Origin: Streptomyces sp. NBC_01255
Lineage (GTDB): Bacteria > Actinomycetota > Actinomycetes > Streptomycetales > Streptomycetaceae
Direction of reading: 5' to 3'
DNA: 64,000 bases
Assembly: GCF_036226445.1 (NCBI RefSeq)
Contig: NZ_CP108474.1
Span: 4,650,001 to 4,714,000, forward strand
Of this stretch, positions 51,261 through 57,635 are shown one piece after another. Every line of letters starts with the position of its first letter. Position 1 is the first letter of the stretch. The notes below the pieces were generated by a model that saw only the letters and a program-made list of their open reading frames with translations, had not been told where the DNA came from and searched no databases. The position numbers and the translations under genes are program-made.

Positions 51261-52112
51261 TCACCCGGCGAGGCGATGGGTGAGCGCGGCCTGGCGGCGC
51301 CGGGAGGCGTACCAGACGAGTCCGGCCGTCACCGCTGCCGCGCCCACGGCCGCGGCGGCGACGAGCGCGGGGCGGGGCGGCATCCGGAATTCCGGCAGTC
51401 GCTGCTTGAGGCGTACCGGCTTGTCGAAGGAGAGCACCGGCCATTCGCGGGCGACGGCCTCGCGGCGCAGTGTCCGGTCGGGGTTGACGGCGAACGGGTG
51501 GCCGACGGCCTCCAGCATGGGGATGTCGGTCGCCGAATCGCTGTAGGCGTAGCAGCGGGAAAGGTCGTAGCCCTCCGACTCCGCGAGTTCCCGGACGGCC
51601 TCGGCCTTCGTCGGTCCGTAGGCGTAGTACTCCACCTCACCGGTGAAGCAGCCGTCCTCGCCGACCACCATCCGGGTGGCGACGACACGGTCGGCTCCGA
51701 GCATCTCGCCGATCGGCTCGACGACCTCGGCGCCGGACGTGGAGACGATCACGACGTCGCGGCCGGCGGCGTGGTGTTCTTCGATGAGGGAGGCGGCCTC
51801 GTCGTAGATGATCGGGTCGATCAGGTCGTGCAGGGTCTCGGCGACGAGCTCCTTGACCTGGGCGACGTTCCAGCCTTTGCAGAGCGCAGAAAGATATTCA
51901 CGCATCCGCTCCATCTGGTCGTGATCGGCTCCCCCCACCAGGAACACGAACTGGATGTAGGCCGTCCGCAGGGCGGCGCGGCGGCTGATCAGTCCGCCCC
52001 GGTAGAAGGACTTGCTGAAGGTCAGCGTCGAGGACTTCGCAATGACCGTCTTGTCCAGGTCAAAGAAGGCGGCTGTGCGCGGCAAGGAGTGGTTTTCCAC
52101 AAGCCTGAGCAT
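51261..52112 (-). CDS. HAD-IB family phosphatase with C-terminal membrane anchor
   Basis: 283 residues. HAD motif I 'AAFFDLDKTVIAKSSTLTFS', motif II 'VVIVSTSGAEVVEP', motif III region 'YGPTKAEAVRELAES' and motif IV 'CYAYSDSATDIPMLEAVG' give an SerB/CicA-like hydrolase. Near the end is a membrane span ('ALVAAAAVGAAAVTAGLVWY'). In S. coelicolor the ortholog is annotated as a morphological differentiation-associated protein; the family includes lysophosphatidic acid phosphatases. It lies upstream and divergent from ssd-tad, the same place as Rv3661 in M. tuberculosis. The ATG at 52112 could be replaced by a GTG four codons on. Confidence 0.9.
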   Translation of the reverse strand: MLRLVENHSLPRTAAFFDLDKTVIAKSSTLTFSKSFYRGGLISRRAALRTAYIQFVFLVGGADHDQMERMREYLSALCKGWNVAQVKELVAETLHDLIDPIIYDEAASLIEEHHAAGRDVVIVSTSGAEVVEPIGEMLGADRVVATRMVVGEDGCFTGEVEYYAYGPTKAEAVRELAESEGYDLSRCYAYSDSATDIPMLEAVGHPFAVNPDRTLRREAVAREWPVLSFDKPVRLKQRLPEFRMPPRPALVAAAAVGAAAVTAGLVWYASRRRQAALTHRLAG

Positions 52113-52144
52113 AGGTGCCCGCCATTCGGCGTACGCTGGGGCGC

Positions 52145-52210
52145 GTGGGTTTGCCTGAGAAGGCTCTCGGGTACACCATGGAAGTCACGGATCGTTCGCG
52201 ACCGTGCTAA
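52145..52210 (+). CDS. Possible 21-residue leaderless small protein or leader peptide
   Basis: A frame GTG to TAA encodes 'MGLPEKALGYTMEVTDRSRP' plus a final Cys. TACGCT at 52132-52137, a good -10 box, ends seven bases before the GTG, so the message would be leaderless, common in Streptomyces. The stop is followed after 38 bp by a strong hairpin (52249-52283). Promoter, small frame and terminator form a complete unit in a region that otherwise has no gene. It may be a real small protein, a leader peptide for ssd-tad, or chance. No family is known to me. Confidence 0.4.
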   Translation: MGLPEKALGYTMEVTDRSRPC

Positions 52211-52248
52211 CCCGGTCCGGCTCCTCCCCCCCCCGAGTCGGCCGGAAA

Positions 52249-52283
52249 GACGACCCCCGCTCTCCCCCCCGGCGGGGGTCGTC
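52249..52283. terminator. Hairpin upstream of the ssd-tad operon
   Basis: Perfect 12-bp arms (GACGACCCCCGC and complement) with an 11-base C-rich loop; on the minus strand CTTTCC follows. It lies in a divergent promoter region, so it must end a short transcript, either the small ORF at 52145 (+) or an antisense leader. A run of C at 52224-52234 is nearby. Confidence 0.8.
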
Positions 52284-52457
52284 GCATGTCCGGAGCCGTT
52301 TTGGCCCTCCGTGTCATCGTCAGCCCCTCTCTCCATGTGCCTGGGCCGCGATCCGGCCTAGCTGCCGTCGAGCCCTCGATTCATCACTCAGAGTAACCGG
52401 CAGGTTGCGTTCCGGGGAGCCCCCGGAGGGATGGCGCGGATATTCACAGGGCCGCGG

Positions 52458-52466
52458 TTATCCACA
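52458..52466 (+). promoter_or_regulatory. DnaA-box match upstream of ssd-tad
   Basis: TTATCCACA is a perfect DnaA box; ATATTCACA about 20 bp earlier is a weaker one. No AT-rich unwinding element or cluster is present, so this is at most a regulatory or titration site. Confidence 0.35.
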
Positions 52467-52508
52467 GTTTTTCGGTGAGATCTCCGAGATTTCCGTTGCG
52501 GCCCCACG

Positions 52509-52547
52509 GTGATTCCTGACGCGAAGTTCGCGGACGGCAGGAATCAC
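52509..52547. promoter_or_regulatory. Perfect 10-bp inverted repeat before ssd
   Basis: GTGATTCCTG and CAGGAATCAC lie 19 bp apart, ending eight bases before the start of ssd. The spacing suits either a regulator site or a leader stem-loop that would hold the ribosome binding site. Confidence 0.5.
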
Positions 52548-52554
52548 GAGAGGG

Positions 52555-53757
52555 GTGCGCGCGGTGGAGGGAACAAGGACTTCCGGGGCCAGGGGCGCGG
52601 CGAGGACTGGGGGGACGACTGCGGCGAGGGCTGCGGGGAGGGCCGGGGAGAGGAGTTCCGCGGTCGCCGCGGGCCCGGGTGGGGCAGCCGACGAGCCCCG
52701 CCGCGCGGGGCCGCTGATCGTCACCGAGGACCTCGCGCTCCTCGACGACCTCCTCCGGCTGTGCGCGGCGGCCGGAGTCGAGCCCGAGGTGCACCACCGG
52801 GTGCCGGAGCGGCGGGCGAGTTGGACCGACCCGCCGCTCGTCCTGGTCGGTGACGACGCGGCGGTCCGCTGCCGAGGGGCGGCGCGTCGTCCGGGGGTCG
52901 TCCTCGTCGGCCGCTCGCAGGACGATCCAGGGGTCTGGCGGCTCGCCGTCGAGGTCGGCGCGGAGTGCGTGCTGCGGCTGCCGGAGGCCGAGAGCGTCCT
53001 CGTCGACCGCATCGCCGACGCGGCCGAGGGCGTGGGGCGGCAGGCGCTGACCGTCGGCGTCGTCGGTGGCCGGGGCGGCGCGGGCGCCTCCACCCTGGCC
53101 TGCGGCCTCGCGCTGGCCGCCGCGCGGACCGGCCGGCGCACCCTGCTCGTCGACGGCGACCCGCTGGGCGGGGGGCTCGACGTCTTGCTCGGCGGCGAGC
53201 GCGAGGACGGCAGACGCTGGCCCGACTTCGCCGCCTCGAAGGGACGGCTGGCCGGCGGCGCCCTGGAGGAGTCGCTGCCCGCCGTGCGCGGTGTGCGGGT
53301 GCTCAGCTGGGGCAGGGAGCCCGCGGCGCCGGTGCCGCCCGAGGCCGTGCGGTCCGTGCTCGCCGCCGCGCGCCGTCGCGGCGGGGTCGTCGTGGTCGAC
53401 CTGCCGCGCGGGACCGACGAGGCGGCCGCCGAGGCCCTGGCCCAGCTCGACCTCGGACTGCTCGTCGTCCCGGGGGAGCTGAGGGCCGTCGCGGCTGCCC
53501 ACCGGGTGGCCTCGGTCCTCGGCATGGTCGTGCGCGACCTCCGGGCCGTGGTCCGCGGTCCGTACGCGGCGGGGCTCGACGAGCGCTGGGTCGCCGACGC
53601 CCTGCGGCTGCCGCTCGCCGGTGAACTGCCCTACGACCCGGGGATCGTCGCCGACCAGGACGCCGGCGTGCCGCCGGGCGCGGAGCCCCGTGGGGCGCTC
53701 GGCCGGTTCTGCGACGCCTTCTGGGAGCGCGCCCTCGTCCCCGGTGGTGCGGCATGA
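52555..53757 (+). CDS. ssd: Septum-site-determining-like protein Ssd (MinD/CpaE superfamily)
   Basis: 400 residues from the GTG at 52555. The first 50 residues are Ala/Gly/Arg-rich. A receiver-like domain ('LIVTEDLALLDDLLRLCAAA') is followed by the P-loop domain, but the Walker A reads 'VGGRGGAGASTLACGLA', with Arg and Ala in place of both lysines, as known in actinobacterial Ssd; 'LLVDGDPLGGGLDVLLGGER' and 'VVVVDLPRGTDEAAAEAL' are the other parts. It is the first gene of the tad operon, where CpaE-like ATPases localise pili. In mycobacteria, Ssd (Rv3660c) alters cell division. Overlaps tadA by four bases. Confidence 0.92.
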   Translation: MRAVEGTRTSGARGAARTGGTTAARAAGRAGERSSAVAAGPGGAADEPRRAGPLIVTEDLALLDDLLRLCAAAGVEPEVHHRVPERRASWTDPPLVLVGDDAAVRCRGAARRPGVVLVGRSQDDPGVWRLAVEVGAECVLRLPEAESVLVDRIADAAEGVGRQALTVGVVGGRGGAGASTLACGLALAAARTGRRTLLVDGDPLGGGLDVLLGGEREDGRRWPDFAASKGRLAGGALEESLPAVRGVRVLSWGREPAAPVPPEAVRSVLAAARRRGGVVVVDLPRGTDEAAAEALAQLDLGLLVVPGELRAVAAAHRVASVLGMVVRDLRAVVRGPYAAGLDERWVADALRLPLAGELPYDPGIVADQDAGVPPGAEPRGALGRFCDAFWERALVPGGAA

Positions 53758-54947
53758 CCGGGACCGTCGTCGCGGGTGGCGGCGGGATCGGGGGCGGCGG
53801 TGCGGGGCTGCTCGACGCCGTGCGGCAGCGGCTCGCGGCGAGCGGCGCCGAGCCCACTCCGGCGCGGGTGGCGGCGGCGCTCCGGGCCCAAGGGCGGCTC
53901 CTCGGAGACGCGGAGGTGCTCGGCGCGGCCGAGGAGCTCAGGTCCGAGCTGATCGGCACGGGGCCGCTGGAGCCGCTGCTCGCCGATCCGGCGGTCACCG
54001 ACGTCCTGGTCTCGGCGCCCGACCGGGTGTGGGTGGACCGGGGTACGGGCCTGGAGCGGGCCCCGGTGTCCTTCCCCGACGCCACAGCCGTCCGCAGGCT
54101 CGCGCAGCGGCTCGCCGCCGTGGCCGGACGCCGGCTCGACGACGCCCGGCCCTGGGTGGACGCGCGGCTGCCCGACGGCACCCGCATGCACGCGGTGCTG
54201 CCCCCGGTGGCGGTCGGCTCGACCTGCCTGTCGCTGCGGGTCGTGCGCCCGCGTGCCTACACCCTGGACGAGCTGGCCGATGCGGGCACCGTGCCGCCGG
54301 GCGGGGCCCGCGTCCTGCGGGCGCTCATCGACGCCCGTGTGTCGTACCTCGTCAGCGGCGGCACGGGGACGGGGAAGACCACGCTGCTCGCCTCCCTGCT
54401 GGGTCTCGTGGGGGAGCGGGAGCGGATCGTGCTCGCCGAGGACTCGGCGGAGCTGCGACCCGACCACCCGCACGTGGTGCGGCTCGAAGCGCGGCCCGCG
54501 AACCAGGAGGGCGCCGGTCTCGTGACCCTGCGGGACCTGGTCCGCCAGGCGCTGCGGATGCGGCCCGACCGTCTGGTGGTCGGCGAGGTCAGAGGCGGCG
54601 AGGCGGTGGACCTGCTCGCCGCCCTCAACACCGGCCACGAAGGGGGGTGCGGCACGGTCCATGCCAACACGGCGGCGGACGTACCGGCCCGTCTTGAGGC
54701 GCTCGGGACCGCGGCCGGGCTCGACAGGGCCGCCCTGCACAGCCAGTTGGGCGCTGGTCTGTCCGCGGTGCTCCACCTCGTACGGGACCGGGACGGGCGG
54801 CGGCGGATCGCCGAGATCCACGTCCTGGAGCGGGATCGGGACGGGCTCGTACGGACGGTTCCCGCGCTGCTGTGGGGTGCGGCCGGGTTCGAGCGGGAGC
54901 GGGGCTGGGAGCGGCTGCGGTCGCTGATCGGAGGCGGGACGTGGTGA
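53754..54947 (+). CDS. tadA: TadA-type secretion ATPase
   Basis: 397 residues. Motor of the Tad (Flp) pilus: 'VSGGTGTGKTTLLASLLG' is the Walker A, 'IVLAEDSAELRPDHPHVV' the Asp box, 'DRLVVGEVRGGEAVDLLAAL' the Walker B, and 'NTGHEGGCGTVHANTAAD' the His box. The N-terminal domain ('TDVLVSAPDRVWVDRG') is normal for the family. ATGA overlap with ssd and GTGA overlap with tadB. It works on the cytoplasmic face with TadB and TadC. Confidence 0.95.
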   Translation: MTGTVVAGGGGIGGGGAGLLDAVRQRLAASGAEPTPARVAAALRAQGRLLGDAEVLGAAEELRSELIGTGPLEPLLADPAVTDVLVSAPDRVWVDRGTGLERAPVSFPDATAVRRLAQRLAAVAGRRLDDARPWVDARLPDGTRMHAVLPPVAVGSTCLSLRVVRPRAYTLDELADAGTVPPGGARVLRALIDARVSYLVSGGTGTGKTTLLASLLGLVGERERIVLAEDSAELRPDHPHVVRLEARPANQEGAGLVTLRDLVRQALRMRPDRLVVGEVRGGEAVDLLAALNTGHEGGCGTVHANTAADVPARLEALGTAAGLDRAALHSQLGAGLSAVLHLVRDRDGRRRIAEIHVLERDRDGLVRTVPALLWGAAGFERERGWERLRSLIGGGTW

Positions 54948-55834
54948 TCGCGGAGCTGGTGTCGGTGCGGGCCGTGGCGGAGGGGGCGGCGCTGTTCTGC
55001 GCGGGGCTCGGCCTGTGGCGGCTGGTCGAGTGGCGGCGCGGGACGGCCCGGGCCCGGGCGGTGCTCGCGGGCGTCGTGCCGGACGAGTCCGGAGAGCGGG
55101 ACGAGCGCCGTGAGTGGCGGGCGGTGGCCGTGCGGTGGTGGGCCGTGGCGCGCGGGCGGCGGGCATGGCTGTGCCTGCCGGTGGCCGGGGTGGTCGCGCT
55201 GCTGGGCGGGTCGCCGCTGCCGCTGGGCGCCGGCGTGGTCGCGGTGCCTCTGGTGGCCCGGCGGCTGCGGGCGGCCGAGCGGCGGAAGGAACGGGAGGCG
55301 CGCGCCGATCGCGTGGTGGCCCTCTGTGGGGCCGTGTCCGGGGAGCTGAGAGCCGGTTGGCAGCCCGCGCAGGCGCTGTCGTTCGCGGCCCGGCAGACGG
55401 GCGCGCTGGGCGACGAGGAGGCGGTGGTGCTCGCGGCGGCCCGGTTCGGCGGGGACGTGCCGGAGGCGCTGCGGCGGGCGGCCCGGCAGGACGGCGCCGA
55501 CGGGCTCGCCGGCCTGGCGGCCTGCTGGCAGGTGGCCGTGGACGGTGGTGCGGGCCTGGCGGCCGGGCTCGACCGGCTGGAGGCGGCCCTGCGGGACCAC
55601 CATGAGCAGCGGGAGCGGCTGCGGGCCGAACTGGCCGGGGCCTGGGCGACGGTGACGGTCCTCGCGGTGCTGCCGGCGGCCGGACTCGCCCTCGGAGCGG
55701 CGCTGGGCGCCGATCCGCTGCGGGTGCTCCTGCACACGCCGGCGGGTCTGGGGTGCCTGGTGGTGGGCGGTGCGCTGGAGGCGGCCGGCCTGTGGTGGGC
55801 CGCGCGGATCGTCCGGGGAGGGGAGCCGGCATGA
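54944..55834 (+). CDS. tadB: TadB-type inner-membrane platform protein
   Basis: 296 residues from the GTG overlapping the tadA stop (an adjacent GTG at 54941 is also possible). Membrane segments at about 65-100 and 225-285, and a T2SSF domain between ('VVALCGAVSGELRAGWQPAQ', 'DGGAGLAAGLDRLEAALRDH'). These proteins form the membrane platform on which the ATPase TadA turns. Gene order tadA-tadB-tadC is standard; length is normal. Confidence 0.9.
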   Translation: MIAELVSVRAVAEGAALFCAGLGLWRLVEWRRGTARARAVLAGVVPDESGERDERREWRAVAVRWWAVARGRRAWLCLPVAGVVALLGGSPLPLGAGVVAVPLVARRLRAAERRKEREARADRVVALCGAVSGELRAGWQPAQALSFAARQTGALGDEEAVVLAAARFGGDVPEALRRAARQDGADGLAGLAACWQVAVDGGAGLAAGLDRLEAALRDHHEQRERLRAELAGAWATVTVLAVLPAAGLALGAALGADPLRVLLHTPAGLGCLVVGGALEAAGLWWAARIVRGGEPA

Positions 55835-56616
55835 GGGGGGTCGGTCAGATCGTGGCGCTGCTGATCCTGGCGATGGTGCTGTGTGAGCAGGCCGTCCTCG
55901 CGGTGGTGCGTGAGCGGCGGGCGCGGGGGATGCGGCGGCGGGTGGGGAGCCTGCTGGCGACGCCCGCGCCACGGCCCGGGAAGCCGGTGGCCCGGAGGGC
56001 CCGGGGTGGGTGGTCGACCCGGGTGAAGCGGTGGGCGGTGCCGCTCGCGGTGTCGCTCGTCGGCTGGGCGCTGCTCGGTGTGTTCGGCGGTCTGTGCGCG
56101 GGGGTCCTGGCGGCCTGCGGGGCGCGGTGGCGGCGGGCCCGGAAGCCGCCGGCCGCGTCGTCCGACGGCGGCGAGGTGGCGGCGCGTCACCTTCCGCTCG
56201 CTGCCGATCTGTTGGCGTCCTGCGCCTCCGCGGGGGCGGGGCCGGGAGAGGCGGCGGAGGCCGTGGGGCGCTCGCTCGGCGGTCCGCTGGGCGAGCGGCT
56301 GATCCGCACGGCGGCCGAACTGCGGCTCGGCGGTGAACCGGCCGAGGTGTGGCGGAGGTTCGGCGCGATACCGGGCGCCGAGGGGCTGGCCCGCTGCATG
56401 GAGCGGGCCGGGTCCTCGGGCGCTCCCGCGGCGGAGGCCGTCGCCCGGCACGCGGCGGGCCTGCGGGCCGCCCGGGCCCGGACGGCCGCGGCGCGGGCGC
56501 GCCGGGCGCAGGTGCTGATCAGCGCGCCCGTGGGGCTCTGCTTCCTGCCCGCGTTCCTGGCGGTGGGGGTGGCGCCCGTGGTGATCGGGCTGGCGACGGG
56601 ATTGATGGACCGATGA
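55831..56616 (+). CDS. tadC: TadC-type inner-membrane platform protein
   Basis: 261 residues from the ATG overlapping the tadB stop. A first membrane segment ('IVALLILAMVLCEQAVLAVV'), a second around 70-95 ('VPLAVSLVGWALLGVFGGLC'), a T2SSF helical domain ('LAADLLASCASAGAGPGEAA', 'ARCMERAGSSGAPAAEAVAR') and a C-terminal pair ('LISAPVGLCFLPAFLAVGV') match TadC. It would dimerise with TadB. The stop overlaps the longer possible start of the pilin gene. Confidence 0.9.
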   Translation: MRGVGQIVALLILAMVLCEQAVLAVVRERRARGMRRRVGSLLATPAPRPGKPVARRARGGWSTRVKRWAVPLAVSLVGWALLGVFGGLCAGVLAACGARWRRARKPPAASSDGGEVAARHLPLAADLLASCASAGAGPGEAAEAVGRSLGGPLGERLIRTAAELRLGGEPAEVWRRFGAIPGAEGLARCMERAGSSGAPAAEAVARHAAGLRAARARTAAARARRAQVLISAPVGLCFLPAFLAVGVAPVVIGLATGLMDR

Positions 56617-56648
56617 ACGCAACGGCAAGGCGACACAAGGAGATCGAG

Positions 56649-56867
56649 ATGGCGAGCATGGCGGGCAAGGCGGCGTCTGTGCGTGGGTGGTGGCGGGCTC
56701 GGCGGCGGGCCTCGCGGTCCGACGCGGGGATGACGACGTCCGAGTACGCGGTGGGCACGATCGCCGCGGCGGCCTTCGCCGCGGTGCTCTACAAGATCGT
56801 GACGAGCGGGACGGTCTCGGGAGCGCTCGAGTCGATGATCGGCAAGGCGCTCGATGCGCCGTTCTGA
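56649..56867 (+). CDS. Flp-type pilin (DUF4244)
   Basis: 72 residues from the ATG at 56649, chosen for its AAGGAG six bases before; an ATG at 56613 overlapping tadC would give 84. After a basic leader ('RRRASRSDAG') comes the prepilin site G-MTTSEY with Glu at +5 and Tyr at +6, exactly as in Flp pilins, then one hydrophobic helix ('GTIAAAAFAAVLYKIVTSG'). So the DUF4244 protein is the likely major pilin. The prepilin peptidase gene is not in the window. The 3' end overlaps the TadE gene by 14 bp. Confidence 0.88.
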   Translation: MASMAGKAASVRGWWRARRRASRSDAGMTTSEYAVGTIAAAAFAAVLYKIVTSGTVSGALESMIGKALDAPF

Positions 56868-57225
56868 CCGCGGGTTCGTGACCGTGGAGGCGGCGATGGT
56901 CCTGCCCGTCCTCGCGCTGTTCACGGTGACGCTGCTCTGGGCGCTGGCCGCGGCCGCCGCGCAGATCCGGTGCGTGGACGCGGCGCGGGCGGGGGCCAGG
57001 GCGGCGGCCCGCTCCGAACCGGTCGCCGCCGCCGAGGGGGCCGCCCGGGCCGCCGCGCCCGAGGGCGCCCGGGTGTCGGTGACGCGGTCGGGGGAGCTGT
57101 GGCGGGTGACGGTGGAGGTGGCGGCCCCGGGTCCCCGGGGCATGGGACTGACCTTGCGGGCGGGCGCGGCGGCCCTCGCGGAGGACACGATGGGCGAGGG
57201 CCTGGGGTTCGGGAGCCCGCCGTGA
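56854..57225 (+). CDS. tadE: TadE-like minor pilin
   Basis: 123 residues from an ATG inside the pilin gene's end. The prepilin site 'DRGFVTVEAAMVLP' (Glu at +5) starts a hydrophobic helix ('VLALFTVTLLWALAAAAAQI'), followed by 'CVDAARAGARAAARSE', the TadE repeat-like phrase, and a small outer beta domain ('VSVTRSGELWRVTVEVAA'). TadE pseudopilins prime or cap pilus assembly. GTGA overlap with the next gene keeps the operon coupled. Confidence 0.9.
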   Translation: MRRSDRGFVTVEAAMVLPVLALFTVTLLWALAAAAAQIRCVDAARAGARAAARSEPVAAAEGAARAAAPEGARVSVTRSGELWRVTVEVAAPGPRGMGLTLRAGAAALAEDTMGEGLGFGSPP

Positions 57226-57635
57226 CGGCGGGTCGCCAGGCCGGGCGGGCCGGTCGGGTCGGATGGGCCGGTCGGGTCGGATGGGCCGGTCGGCGTGATC
57301 GGGGGGCGGCGACCGTGTGGGCGGCGTTCGCGGCCTGTGCGTTGTGTGTGGTGTTCGGGGCGGTGCTCGCGCTCGGGCAGGCGGTGGCGGCCCGGCACCG
57401 GGCCGGCGGCGCCGCCGATCTGGCCGCCCTCGCGGCGGCCGACCGGGCCCTGTGGGGCGAGGCCGAGGCGTGTGCCGTCGCTTCCCGGGTGGCCGCCGCG
57501 CAGGGCGCCGAGCTGCTGCGGTGCGCCGTGCGCGGCGACATCGCCGAGGTGACCGCCACGGTGGTGCGCGGGCCGTACCGGCCGGACGTCAGCTCTCGGG
57601 CGGGGCCTCCGGGGCCTCCCTCAGCAGTTCCGTGA
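57222..57635 (+). CDS. TadE-like secreted protein (Rv3654c-type), last gene of the tad operon
   Basis: 137 residues from a GTG overlapping the tadE stop. The N-terminus carries three copies of a GRVGWA-like unit. A helix 'GAATVWAAFAACALCVVFGA' resembles a pilin helix, but the prepilin Glu is replaced by Trp ('RDRGAATVWAAF'), so it may not be processed. The outer part is Ala/Arg-rich ('GGAADLAALAAADRALWGEA'). Its relatives are called TadE-like or helicase-neighbour proteins and are found between tadE and a DUF1998 helicase in many actinobacteria. Its last 47 bp overlap the 3' end of the convergent helicase gene. Confidence 0.85.
   Translation: MTAGRQAGRAGRVGWAGRVGWAGRRDRGAATVWAAFAACALCVVFGAVLALGQAVAARHRAGGAADLAALAAADRALWGEAEACAVASRVAAAQGAELLRCAVRGDIAEVTATVVRGPYRPDVSSRAGPPGPPSAVP
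57247..57293. repeat. 18-bp in-frame tandem repeat in the last tad gene
   Basis: About 2.6 copies of GGGCCGGTCGGGTCGGAT-type units, giving GRVGWA repeats between the start and the pilin-like helix. Expansion or loss would keep the frame. Confidence 0.85.
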
